Origin: Trebonia sp036501515
GTDB lineage: Bacteria > Actinomycetota > Actinomycetes > Streptosporangiales > Streptosporangiaceae
Assembly (NCBI GenBank): GCA_036501515.1
Contig: DASYAD010000014.1
Location: forward strand, 1-18,476
DNA length: 18,476 nucleotides
Direction: 5' to 3'
In this document: one piece after another, positions 6,213-12,694 of the stretch
Layout of the letters: each line of letters opens with the position of its first letter
Numbering within the stretch: the first letter of the stretch is position 1
Position numbers and translations under genes: made by a program
The notes under the pieces: generated by a model
The model's input: only the letters and a program-made list of their open reading frames with translations
What the model was told of the DNA's origin: nothing
Databases searched by the model: none

Positions 6213-6974
6213 CTAGCGGGCGGTCCAGCCGCCGTCGATGACGATGGTCTGCCCGGTGACGTAGCGGCCGGCGTCGCTGGCCAGCCACAGCACCGCGCCG
6301 CTGAAGTCGTCGACGGTGCCGTCGTAGGGCAGCGGCGTGTTGCGGTGCAGCCAGGCGGTGGTGCGCTCGTCGGTGTACATGGGCTCGGTCAGCTCGCTGC
6401 GGAAGAACCCCGGTGCGATCGTGTTCACCCGGATGCCGCTGGCGGCCCACTGCACGGCCAGCTCGGCGGTGAGGCCGGACAGGCCGAGCTTGCTCGCCGC
6501 GTAGCTGGCCTGCGGGATGCCAGGGATGCCGACGTGCCCGCTGACCGATGAGATGTTGACGACCGCGCCGCGGCCGGCCGCGGCCATGTGCGGGTAGACC
6601 GCTCGCGCCAGCACGAAGGGCGCGACCAGGTTCAGGTCGAGGGTGCGGCGGACGTCGGCCAGGTCCTCGGTTTCCGCCCGGCCGCGCGACAGGTAGCCGC
6701 CCGCGGCGTTCACCAGGATCTCGGGCGGGCCGAGCGCGTCGCGGACCTCGGCCGCGACTCCCGCCGCCGCGGCGGTGTCGGCCAGGTCGCAGGCGACGGG
6801 CGCGCCGCCGATCTCATCGGCCAGCTTGGCCAGCCGGTCGTGGCGGCGGGCGACCACGGCCACCCGGGCGCCCGCGTCGGCCAGCGCCCGCGCGATCCCC
6901 TCGCCGAGCCCGGACGACGCGCCGGTGACGATCGCGACCCGCCCGTCGAGCCGGAAGCGGTCCAGTGCGTTCAT
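6213..6974 (-). CDS. Short-chain dehydrogenase/reductase (classical SDR)
   Basis: Predicted 253-residue NAD(P)-dependent oxidoreductase. The cofactor motif TGASSGLG is at residues 18-25, NAAG at 89-92, the structural Asn at N115 (LDLNLV), a serine in NISSVSG (about 142-143) and the catalytic Y158xxxK162 in SYAASK. The ending YVTGQTIVIDGGW is typical of the family. All catalytic residues are present. The start is ATG at 6972-6974 (complement), with AAAGGGG about six bases upstream. An upstream TAAGAT -10 (7075-7080, minus) would start transcription inside the operator-like site at 7058-7075. The gene is divergent from the amidohydrolase operon and probably belongs to the same regulon. An alcohol or hydroxyacyl-CoA substrate is likely but unspecified. 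Confidence 0.9.
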   Translation of the reverse strand: MNALDRFRLDGRVAIVTGASSGLGEGIARALADAGARVAVVARRHDRLAKLADEIGGAPVACDLADTAAAAGVAAEVRDALGPPEILVNAAGGYLSRGRAETEDLADVRRTLDLNLVAPFVLARAVYPHMAAAGRGAVVNISSVSGHVGIPGIPQASYAASKLGLSGLTAELAVQWAASGIRVNTIAPGFFRSELTEPMYTDERTTAWLHRNTPLPYDGTVDDFSGAVLWLASDAGRYVTGQTIVIDGGWTAR

Positions 6975-7057
6975 GCGGTGCCCCTTTTCCGGCCAGCAGA
7001 GCTTCCGGCTAGCCGAGCATCCGGGCAGCCGAGTCCGTCGCCTCGTTCCGCTCTAGA

Positions 7058-7075
7058 TGAGCGAAGACTCACTTA
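7058..7075. promoter_or_regulatory. TetR-type operator-like site 1
   Basis: TGAGCGAAGACTCACTTA is an imperfect palindrome (TGAG...CTCA) matching three other sites in this window (7175, 10974, 11392). It overlaps the start expected from a minus-strand -10 box at 7075-7080, so binding there would block the SDR promoter. Confidence 0.5.
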
Positions 7076-7080
7076 TCTTA
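7075..7080 (-). promoter_or_regulatory. Possible -10 box of the SDR gene
   Basis: Read on the minus strand this is TAAGAT, next to the operator-like site, about 100 bp upstream of the SDR start. The -35 region is weak. Confidence 0.3.
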
Positions 7081-7142
7081 AGGATCGGATGGCCCGCGCG
7101 CCACGCCGGGCACCCGCGAGGGGCGCGGGCGGACTGGCCGGC

Positions 7143-7148
7143 TTGACA
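7143..7148 (+). promoter_or_regulatory. Possible -35 box (TTGACA) of the amidohydrolase operon
   Basis: A perfect TTGACA. The best AT-rich -10 candidates, CATAAA at 7169 or TAAATA at 7171, lie 20-22 bases away, longer than the ideal 17-18, so the pairing is uncertain. The operator-like site at 7175-7192 follows directly. Confidence 0.35.
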
Positions 7149-7174
7149 GGACGGCACGCGCGCTGGACCATAAA

Positions 7175-7192
7175 TAACTGATCATTCACTTT
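7175..7192. promoter_or_regulatory. TetR-type operator-like site 2
   Basis: TAACTGATCATTCACTTT keeps the ACTGA-nnnn-TCACT arrangement of the other sites (one mismatch in the left half). It lies 22 bp upstream of the amidohydrolase start and overlaps the AT-rich promoter region. Confidence 0.45.
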
Positions 7193-7214
7193 TTTAGATG
7201 GGGTGCGCGCGGTG

Positions 7215-8453
7215 ATGCAATACCGGCTTATCGATGCTGACGAGCACTACTACGAGCCGGATGACTGCTTTTCCCGCCACATCGAGTCGCGCTACGCGGG
7301 CCAGACCATCCGGGTCGAACGCGGCGACGACGGTCTCGGCCGCATCTACCTGGGCGGCCGGCGCACGTTCATGAGCGTGATGCCGGGCGACTACGCCTCG
7401 GCCCCCGGCGCGCTGCAGGGGCTGTTCGTCGGGGGGGTGGCCGATGGTTTCACCCACCGCGAGGTGGTCACGTCGAAGGAGCACCCCGAGTTCGTCAGCA
7501 AGACGGCGCGCCTGGCGCTGATGGACGGCCAGGGGGTCGAGGCGGCCATCTTGCTGCCCACCCTCGGCGTCGCGGTCGAGTACGACATGCGCGGCGACAC
7601 CGGCCTGCATTACGCCAGCCTGCGCGCGTTCAACCGCTGGCTTGAGGAGGACTGGGGCTACGGCGCCGACGGGCGGGTGTTCGCGGTGCCCATGCTGTCG
7701 CTGGTCGACCTTGGCGAGGCGATGAAGGAACTGCACCGGGTCATCGAGGCGGGCGCCCGCCTGGTGCACCTGGCCCCCGGCCCCGTCACCGGCGGCCCGG
7801 GGACGGGACGTTCCCCCGCCGACCCGTACTTCGACCCCTTCTGGGCCACGGCGGCCGAGGCCGGGATCCCGGTCGCGTTCCACGTGTCGAACAGCGGCTA
7901 CAACCACTTCTACGGCCCGCTCTGGTCGGAGAACCCGGACAACCCGTCGCACACGCAGACGCCGCTGCAGTGGGCACTGTGCAACACCGAGCGGCCGCTG
8001 GTCGACACGATGATCGCGCTGACGCTGCACAATCTCTTCGGGCGCCATCCCGGCATCAAGATCGTCTCGATCGAGAACGGTTCCAGCTGGCTGAAGCCGC
8101 TGTTCAAGACCGTGGACAAGGCGGCGGCGCTCGGCCGCCGGGGCCCGTCGATCGGCGGGAAACTGCCCGACAAGCCGAGCGAGGCCCTCGCGGAGCACCT
8201 GTGGATCTGCCCGTTCCCCGAGGACGACGTGGACGAGCTGATCGACGCGCTGGGCCCGGACCACGTGCTGTTCGGCTCCGACTGGCCGCACCCGGAGGGC
8301 CTGCGCGAGCCGGAGGACTACGTCGTCCAGCTGGCCAGCCGGAACGCCGCGGTGACGCGCCAGGTGATGCGCGGCAACACCGCCCGGCTGCTCGGCATCC
8401 CCGACAGCGAGCCCGCGAACGAGCCGGTCAGCCAGCCCGTCCTCGCGGACTAG
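7215..8453 (+). CDS. Amidohydrolase family 2 protein (COG2159-like hydrolase or decarboxylase)
   Basis: Predicted 412-residue TIM-barrel metal enzyme of the amidohydrolase-2 (ACMSD/resorcylate-decarboxylase-like) group. The N-terminal motif is DADEHYYEP (D7, D9, H11) instead of HxH, as in a common actinobacterial subgroup. A further histidine lies in AFHVSNSG, a glutamate in SIENGSSW, and the catalytic-type aspartate D356 in FGSDWPHPEG. It is clearly paralogous to the gene at 15032-16243 (shared NRWL-DxWGY, LxNLFGRxPG and FGSDxPHPEG). I chose ATG 7215; GTG at 7203 or 7212 are alternatives, and the GGGG at 7200-7203 suits 7212 or 7215. It opens an operon with the DUF35 and thiolase-fold genes. 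Reaction uncertain: non-oxidative decarboxylation and ring or ester hydrolysis are both known in the family. Confidence 0.87.
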   Translation: MQYRLIDADEHYYEPDDCFSRHIESRYAGQTIRVERGDDGLGRIYLGGRRTFMSVMPGDYASAPGALQGLFVGGVADGFTHREVVTSKEHPEFVSKTARLALMDGQGVEAAILLPTLGVAVEYDMRGDTGLHYASLRAFNRWLEEDWGYGADGRVFAVPMLSLVDLGEAMKELHRVIEAGARLVHLAPGPVTGGPGTGRSPADPYFDPFWATAAEAGIPVAFHVSNSGYNHFYGPLWSENPDNPSHTQTPLQWALCNTERPLVDTMIALTLHNLFGRHPGIKIVSIENGSSWLKPLFKTVDKAAALGRRGPSIGGKLPDKPSEALAEHLWICPFPEDDVDELIDALGPDHVLFGSDWPHPEGLREPEDYVVQLASRNAAVTRQVMRGNTARLLGIPDSEPANEPVSQPVLAD

Positions 8454-8478
8454 CGATCGCCGGGAAGAGGACGTCACC

Positions 8479-8889
8479 GTGGACGCGACCGTCGGGATTC
8501 CGCCGGCCGTCACCGAGGAGACCGCGGCGTTCTGGGCCGCGGCGGCCGAGGGGCGGCTGGTCGTCGAGCGGTGCGCCGCCTGCGGTGCCGCGATGTTCCC
8601 GCCGCGCGGGATGTGCCGGATGTGCCGCGGGCGGGAGATGCTCGCGGCGGAGGTCACCGGGCCGGGCCGGGTGTACAGCTACACGGTCAACTACCAGCGC
8701 TGGCTGCCCGGCCTTGAGGTGCCGTACGCGATCGTCCTGGTGGAGTTCGACGAGTTCCCCGGCGTGCGGGTGACCGGCCGCCTGCGCGGCTGCCCGCCAG
8801 AGGCGGCGGCGATCGGGATGACGGTGGAGGTGGGCTTCGAGCCCGGTCCCGGCGGGTTCGCGATCCCCAGCTTCACGGCGGCGGCCTAG
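8479..8889 (+). CDS. Zn-ribbon/OB-fold (DUF35) protein, partner of Ltp2-like aldolase
   Basis: Predicted 136-residue protein with an N-terminal helix, a rubredoxin-like zinc ribbon (C32xxC35 and C46xxC49) and a C-terminal OB fold (PGRVYSYTVNYQRW to VEVGFE). DUF35 proteins bind acyl-CoA and form complexes with thiolase-fold proteins. In the steroid side-chain pathway the DUF35 part of ChsH2 pairs with Ltp2 as an aldolase. The stop TAG shares its G with the GTG start of the thiolase-like gene at 8889, so translation is coupled, matching an obligate complex. The start is GTG 8479, with GGAAGAGG about eight bases upstream. Function as a complex subunit is inferred from family and coupling. Confidence 0.88.
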   Translation: MDATVGIPPAVTEETAAFWAAAAEGRLVVERCAACGAAMFPPRGMCRMCRGREMLAAEVTGPGRVYSYTVNYQRWLPGLEVPYAIVLVEFDEFPGVRVTGRLRGCPPEAAAIGMTVEVGFEPGPGGFAIPSFTAAA

Positions 8890-10070
8890 TGGCGACCGAG
8901 CTGTTCGAGCGGCGGGCGGTGATCTCCGGCGTCGGCCAGTCGGCCATCGGCCGCCAGCTGGAGCGCTCCGGCTTCCAGCTCACCATCGACGCCATCCTCG
9001 CCGCCGTCGCCGACGCGGGCCTGACCGTGGACGACATCGACGGGCTGGCCATGTTTCCCGGCGGCGGCGCCGCGAACCTGCCCGGCTACGCCAACGGCAA
9101 CATCTACGAGGTCCAGGACGCGCTGCGGATCACCCCGCGCTGGCGGCAGGGTTTCAACGAGGGCATGGTGCTGCCGTTCTTCGGTCCCGCCCTCGCGGTG
9201 GCGGCCGGGCAGGCCAGGCACGCCGTCATCTGGCGGACGGTGAAGGAGGGCAGCGCGGCCCGCGCGGCGGGCGGGCGGCCTGCCTACGGCTCGACCAAGC
9301 CGGCCGCCGAGGGGCCGCTCGCCTGGCTGCTGCCGGTCGGGATGCTGTCGCCGGCCTGCCAGGTCGCCCCCTATGCCGCCCGGTACATGCACGAGTTCGG
9401 CGTCACCCGCGAGCAGCTCGCCTGGATCCCGGTCACCCAGCGGGCGCACGCGGCGCTGAACCCGGACGCCGTCTACACCAAGCCGCTCACTGTCGAGGAT
9501 TACCTGCAGGCGCGGATGATCTCCACGCCGATCTGCCTGTACGACTGCGACGTGCCATGCGACGGCGCCACCGCGATCGTCGTGTCAGCCGCTGAAACAG
9601 CCGCCGACCTGCGCTCCCCGGTCCGGATCGAGTCAATGGCGGGGCGGGCGGAAGGCCGGCCGTCCTGGGATCAGTGGGAAGACATGACCCGGGTAGGCTA
9701 CGGCGCGGCCCAGGCGATGTGGGCGCGGACCACCCTGCGGCCCGATGACGTGGACGTGGCCCAGCTCTACGACGGGTTCCTGATCGAGTGCGTCTGGTGG
9801 CTCGAGGCCCTCGGCTTCTGCGGCCCGGGCGAGGCGGGCGCGTTCGTCGAGGGCGGCGAGCGGATCGGGCTGTCCGGCCAGCTGCCGCTCAACACCTGGG
9901 GCGGCCAGCTTTCCGGCGGGCGGCTGCACGCCGGGTTCGGCCACGCGGCCGAGGCGGTGCGGCAGCTGCGCGGCGAGGCGGGCGCCCGGCAGGTCGCCGG
10001 GGCCGAGGTCGCGGCGCTGGGGAATGTTGGCGGTTACGAGGCGGGCGCGGCTCTGCTGACCCGCTGGTAA
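8889..10070 (+). CDS. Thiolase-fold lipid-transfer-like protein, probable Ltp2-type retro-aldolase
   Basis: Predicted 393-residue thiolase-superfamily protein of the SCP-x/Ltp type. Thiolase layout is visible (ISGVGQSAIG at the start, VDVAQLYDGFLIE and a HAGFGHAAEAV segment near the end). The usual nucleophilic cysteine is missing: the corresponding region GFNEGMVLPFFGPALAVAAGQ has none. Tyr294 (LYDGF) and Tyr383 (GGYEAGA) are candidate catalytic tyrosines, as in Ltp2 aldolases, which cleave beta-hydroxyacyl-CoA to a ketone or aldehyde and a shorter acyl-CoA. The start GTG overlaps the DUF35 stop. A thiolytic or carrier role cannot be excluded. It lies 24 bp upstream of an SDR with a strong ribosome binding site, in the same operon. 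Confidence 0.85.
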   Translation: MATELFERRAVISGVGQSAIGRQLERSGFQLTIDAILAAVADAGLTVDDIDGLAMFPGGGAANLPGYANGNIYEVQDALRITPRWRQGFNEGMVLPFFGPALAVAAGQARHAVIWRTVKEGSAARAAGGRPAYGSTKPAAEGPLAWLLPVGMLSPACQVAPYAARYMHEFGVTREQLAWIPVTQRAHAALNPDAVYTKPLTVEDYLQARMISTPICLYDCDVPCDGATAIVVSAAETAADLRSPVRIESMAGRAEGRPSWDQWEDMTRVGYGAAQAMWARTTLRPDDVDVAQLYDGFLIECVWWLEALGFCGPGEAGAFVEGGERIGLSGQLPLNTWGGQLSGGRLHAGFGHAAEAVRQLRGEAGARQVAGAEVAALGNVGGYEAGAALLTRW

Positions 10071-10094
10071 TAACGACTCAAGGAGGAGTAACGA

Positions 10095-10940
10095 ATGGTG
10101 GCTTCACGTGCCGGCAGGCTCGAGGGCAAGGTCGCAATCGTCACGGGGGCGGGCTCCACGCCTGGCCCGGGAATCGGCACCGGCAAGGCGACCGCGGTGG
10201 TGATGGCCAGGGAAGGCGCGAGCGTGCTGCTCGTGGACCTGTTCCCGGAGCGCGCCGAAGAGACGCTGGCCATGATCGAGGCAGATGGCGGCAAGGCCAA
10301 GGTGCACGCGGCCGACGTGACGAAGGCGGAGGCGTGCGAGGCCATGGTCGCCGACGCGGTGGCCACCTTCGGGGGCCTTGACATCCTGGTCAACAACGTC
10401 GGCCGGGCCGCCGTCGGCAACGTTGTCACCACCACCGAGGAAGTCTGGGACCTGACGCTCGCGGTGAACCTGCGCAGTTGCTTCCTGGCGTCCAAGTACG
10501 CGGTGCCGGCGATCACGGCGCGCGGCGGCGGCGCGATCGTCAACATCGCCTCGGTCTCCGCGCTGCGCGGCGACAATACGGTCGCCTACTCGGCGGCCAA
10601 GGGCGGGATGCTCGCGATGACGGTCGACATGGCGTACTCGCACGGCCGCGAGGGCATCCGGGTCAACGCGATCGCGCCCGGTCACATCACCACCCCGATG
10701 GTCCGGTCGGTGCAGAGCCTCGGTCCGGCGCAGGAGGCGTTCAACCAGACGATGCGCAATGAGGCCGGCCTGCTCGGCACGCCCGGCGACGGCTGGGACG
10801 TGGGCTGGGCCGCCGCCTTCCTGGCCAGCGACGAGGCCCGGTGGATTACCGGCGCCACCCTGCCGGTCGAGTCCGGCGTGCTCAGCGTCACTCCGCTGAT
10901 GCTGGCCGGCCGCCTGCGGGCGATCCCCGAGCCGGAGTGA
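10095..10940 (+). CDS. Short-chain dehydrogenase/reductase with extended glycine-rich loop
   Basis: Predicted 281-residue NAD(P)-dependent SDR. The nucleotide motif is enlarged: TGAGSTPGPGIGTG (about residues 17-30) instead of TGxxxGxG, a form found in some actinobacterial catabolic SDRs. NNVG (100-103), N125, a serine in NIASVSA and Y165xxxK169 are present, so catalysis should be intact. The start is ATG 10095, with a near-perfect AGGAGGAG at 10081-10088. It is the last gene of the amidohydrolase/DUF35/Ltp2-like operon. Oxidation of a hydroxyacyl-CoA or of an alcohol released by the aldolase is a reasonable guess. The next promoter begins within about 25 bp of its end. Confidence 0.9.
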   Translation: MVASRAGRLEGKVAIVTGAGSTPGPGIGTGKATAVVMAREGASVLLVDLFPERAEETLAMIEADGGKAKVHAADVTKAEACEAMVADAVATFGGLDILVNNVGRAAVGNVVTTTEEVWDLTLAVNLRSCFLASKYAVPAITARGGGAIVNIASVSALRGDNTVAYSAAKGGMLAMTVDMAYSHGREGIRVNAIAPGHITTPMVRSVQSLGPAQEAFNQTMRNEAGLLGTPGDGWDVGWAAAFLASDEARWITGATLPVESGVLSVTPLMLAGRLRAIPEPE

Positions 10941-10965
10941 GCTGGCCTTCGACCGCGATCGATGC

Positions 10966-10971
10966 TACGCT
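10966..10971 (+). promoter_or_regulatory. -10 box (TACGCT) of the small unknown gene
   Basis: TACGCT fits TAnnnT and would start transcription inside the operator-like site at 10974-10991. The -35 region is not clear. Confidence 0.35.
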
Positions 10972-10973
10972 AA

Positions 10974-10991
10974 TGAGTAAACATTTACTTG
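10974..10991. promoter_or_regulatory. TetR-type operator-like site 3
   Basis: TGAGTAAACATTTACTTG contains AGTAAA-CA-TTTACT, a perfect inverted repeat with a 2-base centre. It aligns base for base with sites at 7058 and 11392 and lies 21 bp upstream of the ATG at 11013. Confidence 0.6.
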
Positions 10992-11012
10992 TCTAATGAT
11001 CGGAGCAGGGTC

Positions 11013-11369
11013 ATGACGCTAATGTCCTTCCTCCCTGGCGAGTGCGCGGACGAGACCCCCCGTGACCAGGAGTTCCTGTCCGCCACGCTGGAGAGCAGGC
11101 GCCGCTGCCCGGCACGGGGGGAATACCTCGAGCTATGCTTCACCACCGAGGAAGGCCCGTGGAGCTGGTGCTTCCCCGAGCCCGGCCGGCGCCCGCGGTG
11201 GCACCAGGGCGCGGTCGCGCTGACACTGGGCCCGTACGGCGTGCTCGCCCGCCGCGTCGAGGCCGACGGCCACTTCGGCGCCGCCCTCGAAGCCTCCGCG
11301 GCCCTGCCGATGATCCTGGCGGGCGCGGACGTGGTGGTCGCCCGCTACCTGGTCACGTCGGGCCGCTGA
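11013..11369 (+). CDS. Small protein of unknown function
   Basis: I do not recognise this 118-residue protein. It is soluble-looking, mildly acidic at the start (FLPGECADETPRDQEF), has three cysteines and several tryptophans in the middle (LELCFTTEEGPWSWCFPEPG), and ends in an alanine/valine-rich part. No signal peptide, membrane segment or zinc motif is evident. The start is ATG 11013 with GGAG about seven bases upstream; ATG 11022 is possible. Codon usage matches its neighbours. It has its own promoter and operator-like site, and it lies just before the Rieske oxygenase promoter, so it probably belongs to the pathway (accessory, binding or electron-transfer-related function are all open). 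Confidence 0.65.
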   Translation: MTLMSFLPGECADETPRDQEFLSATLESRRRCPARGEYLELCFTTEEGPWSWCFPEPGRRPRWHQGAVALTLGPYGVLARRVEADGHFGAALEASAALPMILAGADVVVARYLVTSGR

Positions 11370-11387
11370 GCGAATAACACCTCCTCA

Positions 11388-11417
11388 TTGCAGAGTGAAC
11401 GGTCACTGATTTAGACT
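11388..11417 (+). promoter_or_regulatory. Promoter of the Rieske oxygenase gene
   Basis: -35 TTGCAG at 11388-11393 and -10 TAGACT at 11412-11417 are separated by 18 bp. The operator-like site at 11392-11409 fills the spacer. The start would be near 11424, giving a short leader with AGGAGG at 11434-11439. Confidence 0.55.
11392..11409. promoter_or_regulatory. TetR-type operator-like site 4
   Basis: AGAGTGAACGGTCACTGA holds AGTGA-nnnn-TCACT and lies exactly between the -35 and -10 boxes, the classical place for a repressor. It is the copy that best supports a repressor role for the four-site family. Confidence 0.6.
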
Positions 11418-11445
11418 GCCGGGGAACGGCCTCAGGAGGCTAACC

Positions 11446-12687
11446 ATGGACAGGGAAGCTCTCGAGCACAGCCTCGCGCGGCGGCTGCTTGACCACATCG
11501 AGAACAAGACGACGGACCTCGCCGACGCGGTGATGGAAGTGTCGACGGACGTGTACCTCGGCGCGCATCACGACCGCGAGGTCGAGGTGCTGTTCCGCGG
11601 CCGGCCGCTGCTGCTGGCGCTGTCCGGCGCGCTGCCCGGGCCGGAGACGTACCGGACGGTCGACATCCTGGGCACGCCCGTCCTGCTGGTCAGGGACGAG
11701 ACCGGACGAGTACGGTCGTTCGCCAACGCCTGCCGCCACCGGGGCGTGCGGGTGGCCGACGGCGGTGGCGCGGCCAAGCGGTTCACCTGCCCCTTCCACG
11801 CCTGGACCTACAACCTCGACGGCAGCCTGTTCCGGGTGCCGACCCCGGAGGGGTTCGAGGGCATGTGCATCGCCGACAAGGGACTCATCGAGCTGCCGGC
11901 AGCCGAGGGCTACGGGCTGATCGTCGGGCGGCTGCAGCCGGGGCCTGGCATCGATATCGACGGCTACCTCGGGGTCGGCATGACCGACGAGCTGGCCATG
12001 CTCGACTTCGCGGACTGGGCTCCGTACAGCGAGCCGCACGTGCACAAGGTGGCGGCGAACTGGAAGGTCACCCTGGACACCTTCCGGGAGAACTACCACT
12101 TCAACTTCCTGCACCGCAAGACGCTGGCGAAGTACGCCTACGGCGGCGTGCTCACCTTCGACGCCTTCGGGCCGCACTTGCGCAACGCCTCCGCGCTGCG
12201 CTCCATCGACGCGCTGCGCGGAGTGCCCGAGGCGGACTGGGCCGACACCGCCCAGCACTTCAGCTACCAGTACCAGCTGTTCCCGAACACCACGCTGACG
12301 TTCGACGCCCGGCACATCGAGCTGTGGCAGATCCTGCCGACGGCCCCCGATCGGTCCGAGGTCATCCACACCGCCTACCTGAAGCCCGGGCTGAGCGAGG
12401 AGGAGCGGGCCAAGGTCGTGGACATGGCGCCGTGGATCTGCGAGACGGTGGTAGACGGCGAGGACTTCTGGGTCGCCGCCCGTACGGAGCCCGGCGTCCG
12501 GATCGGACTGCTCGACACCGTCGTGTTCGGCCGCAACGAGCCGGCACCGCAGCACCTGCACCGCGGGTTCGCCGCCGCCCTCGCGGAAGACAGCGCGCCC
12601 GCGGAAGACAGTGCCCTCGCCGAGGACACCGCCACCGCGGAGAACACCGCCCCTGCCGAAGACACCGCCCTCGCCGAAAGTGAGTAA
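11446..12687 (+). CDS. Rieske non-haem iron oxygenase, alpha (catalytic) subunit
   Basis: Predicted 413-residue aromatic-ring-hydroxylating or related oxygenase. The Rieske [2Fe-2S] ligands are C96-x-H98 (CRHRG) and C115-x2-H118 (CPFHAWTY). The mononuclear iron ligands are H218 and H223 (NYHFNFLH), with an aspartate around D340 (VDGEDFW). No beta subunit, ferredoxin or reductase gene lies in the window, so electron partners must come from elsewhere. An alpha-only three-component type is likely. The C-terminus carries six hexapeptide repeats (see 12577-12684). The start is ATG 11446, with AGGAGG six bases upstream. It is followed after 7 bp by the D-aminoacylase-type gene, so the two form an operon. 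The natural substrate is unknown; family members hydroxylate or demethylate aromatics and steroids. Confidence 0.92.
   Translation: MDREALEHSLARRLLDHIENKTTDLADAVMEVSTDVYLGAHHDREVEVLFRGRPLLLALSGALPGPETYRTVDILGTPVLLVRDETGRVRSFANACRHRGVRVADGGGAAKRFTCPFHAWTYNLDGSLFRVPTPEGFEGMCIADKGLIELPAAEGYGLIVGRLQPGPGIDIDGYLGVGMTDELAMLDFADWAPYSEPHVHKVAANWKVTLDTFRENYHFNFLHRKTLAKYAYGGVLTFDAFGPHLRNASALRSIDALRGVPEADWADTAQHFSYQYQLFPNTTLTFDARHIELWQILPTAPDRSEVIHTAYLKPGLSEEERAKVVDMAPWICETVVDGEDFWVAARTEPGVRIGLLDTVVFGRNEPAPQHLHRGFAAALAEDSAPAEDSALAEDTATAENTAPAEDTALAESE
12577..12684 (+). repeat. Six tandem 18-bp units coding for an acidic hexapeptide tail
   Basis: The last 36 codons of the Rieske gene are six units of pattern A-x-A-E-D/N-S/T (ALAEDS, APAEDS, ALAEDT, ATAENT, APAEDT, ALAESE). 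Nucleotide copies differ mostly at third positions. The tail is acidic, probably disordered, and absent from ordinary Rieske subunits. Confidence 0.85.
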
Positions 12688-12694
12688 CGGATTC

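Noticed and set aside
5524..6216. Plus-strand 230-codon frame starting in the purine tract
   Set aside because: It runs antisense to the VOC gene, whose protein is recognisable, and its own product is low-complexity Arg/Gly-rich. Shadow frame.
5704..6450. N-terminal extension of the VOC gene to 248 residues
   Set aside because: The extra 131 residues are antisense to the SDR and composed of Arg/His-rich sequence; the VOC domain begins exactly at the ATG at 6057.
12611..12694. 28-residue proline-rich N-terminal extension of the D-aminoacylase-type protein
   Set aside because: It is the out-of-frame reading of the Rieske hexapeptide repeats; family alignment supports ATG 12695.
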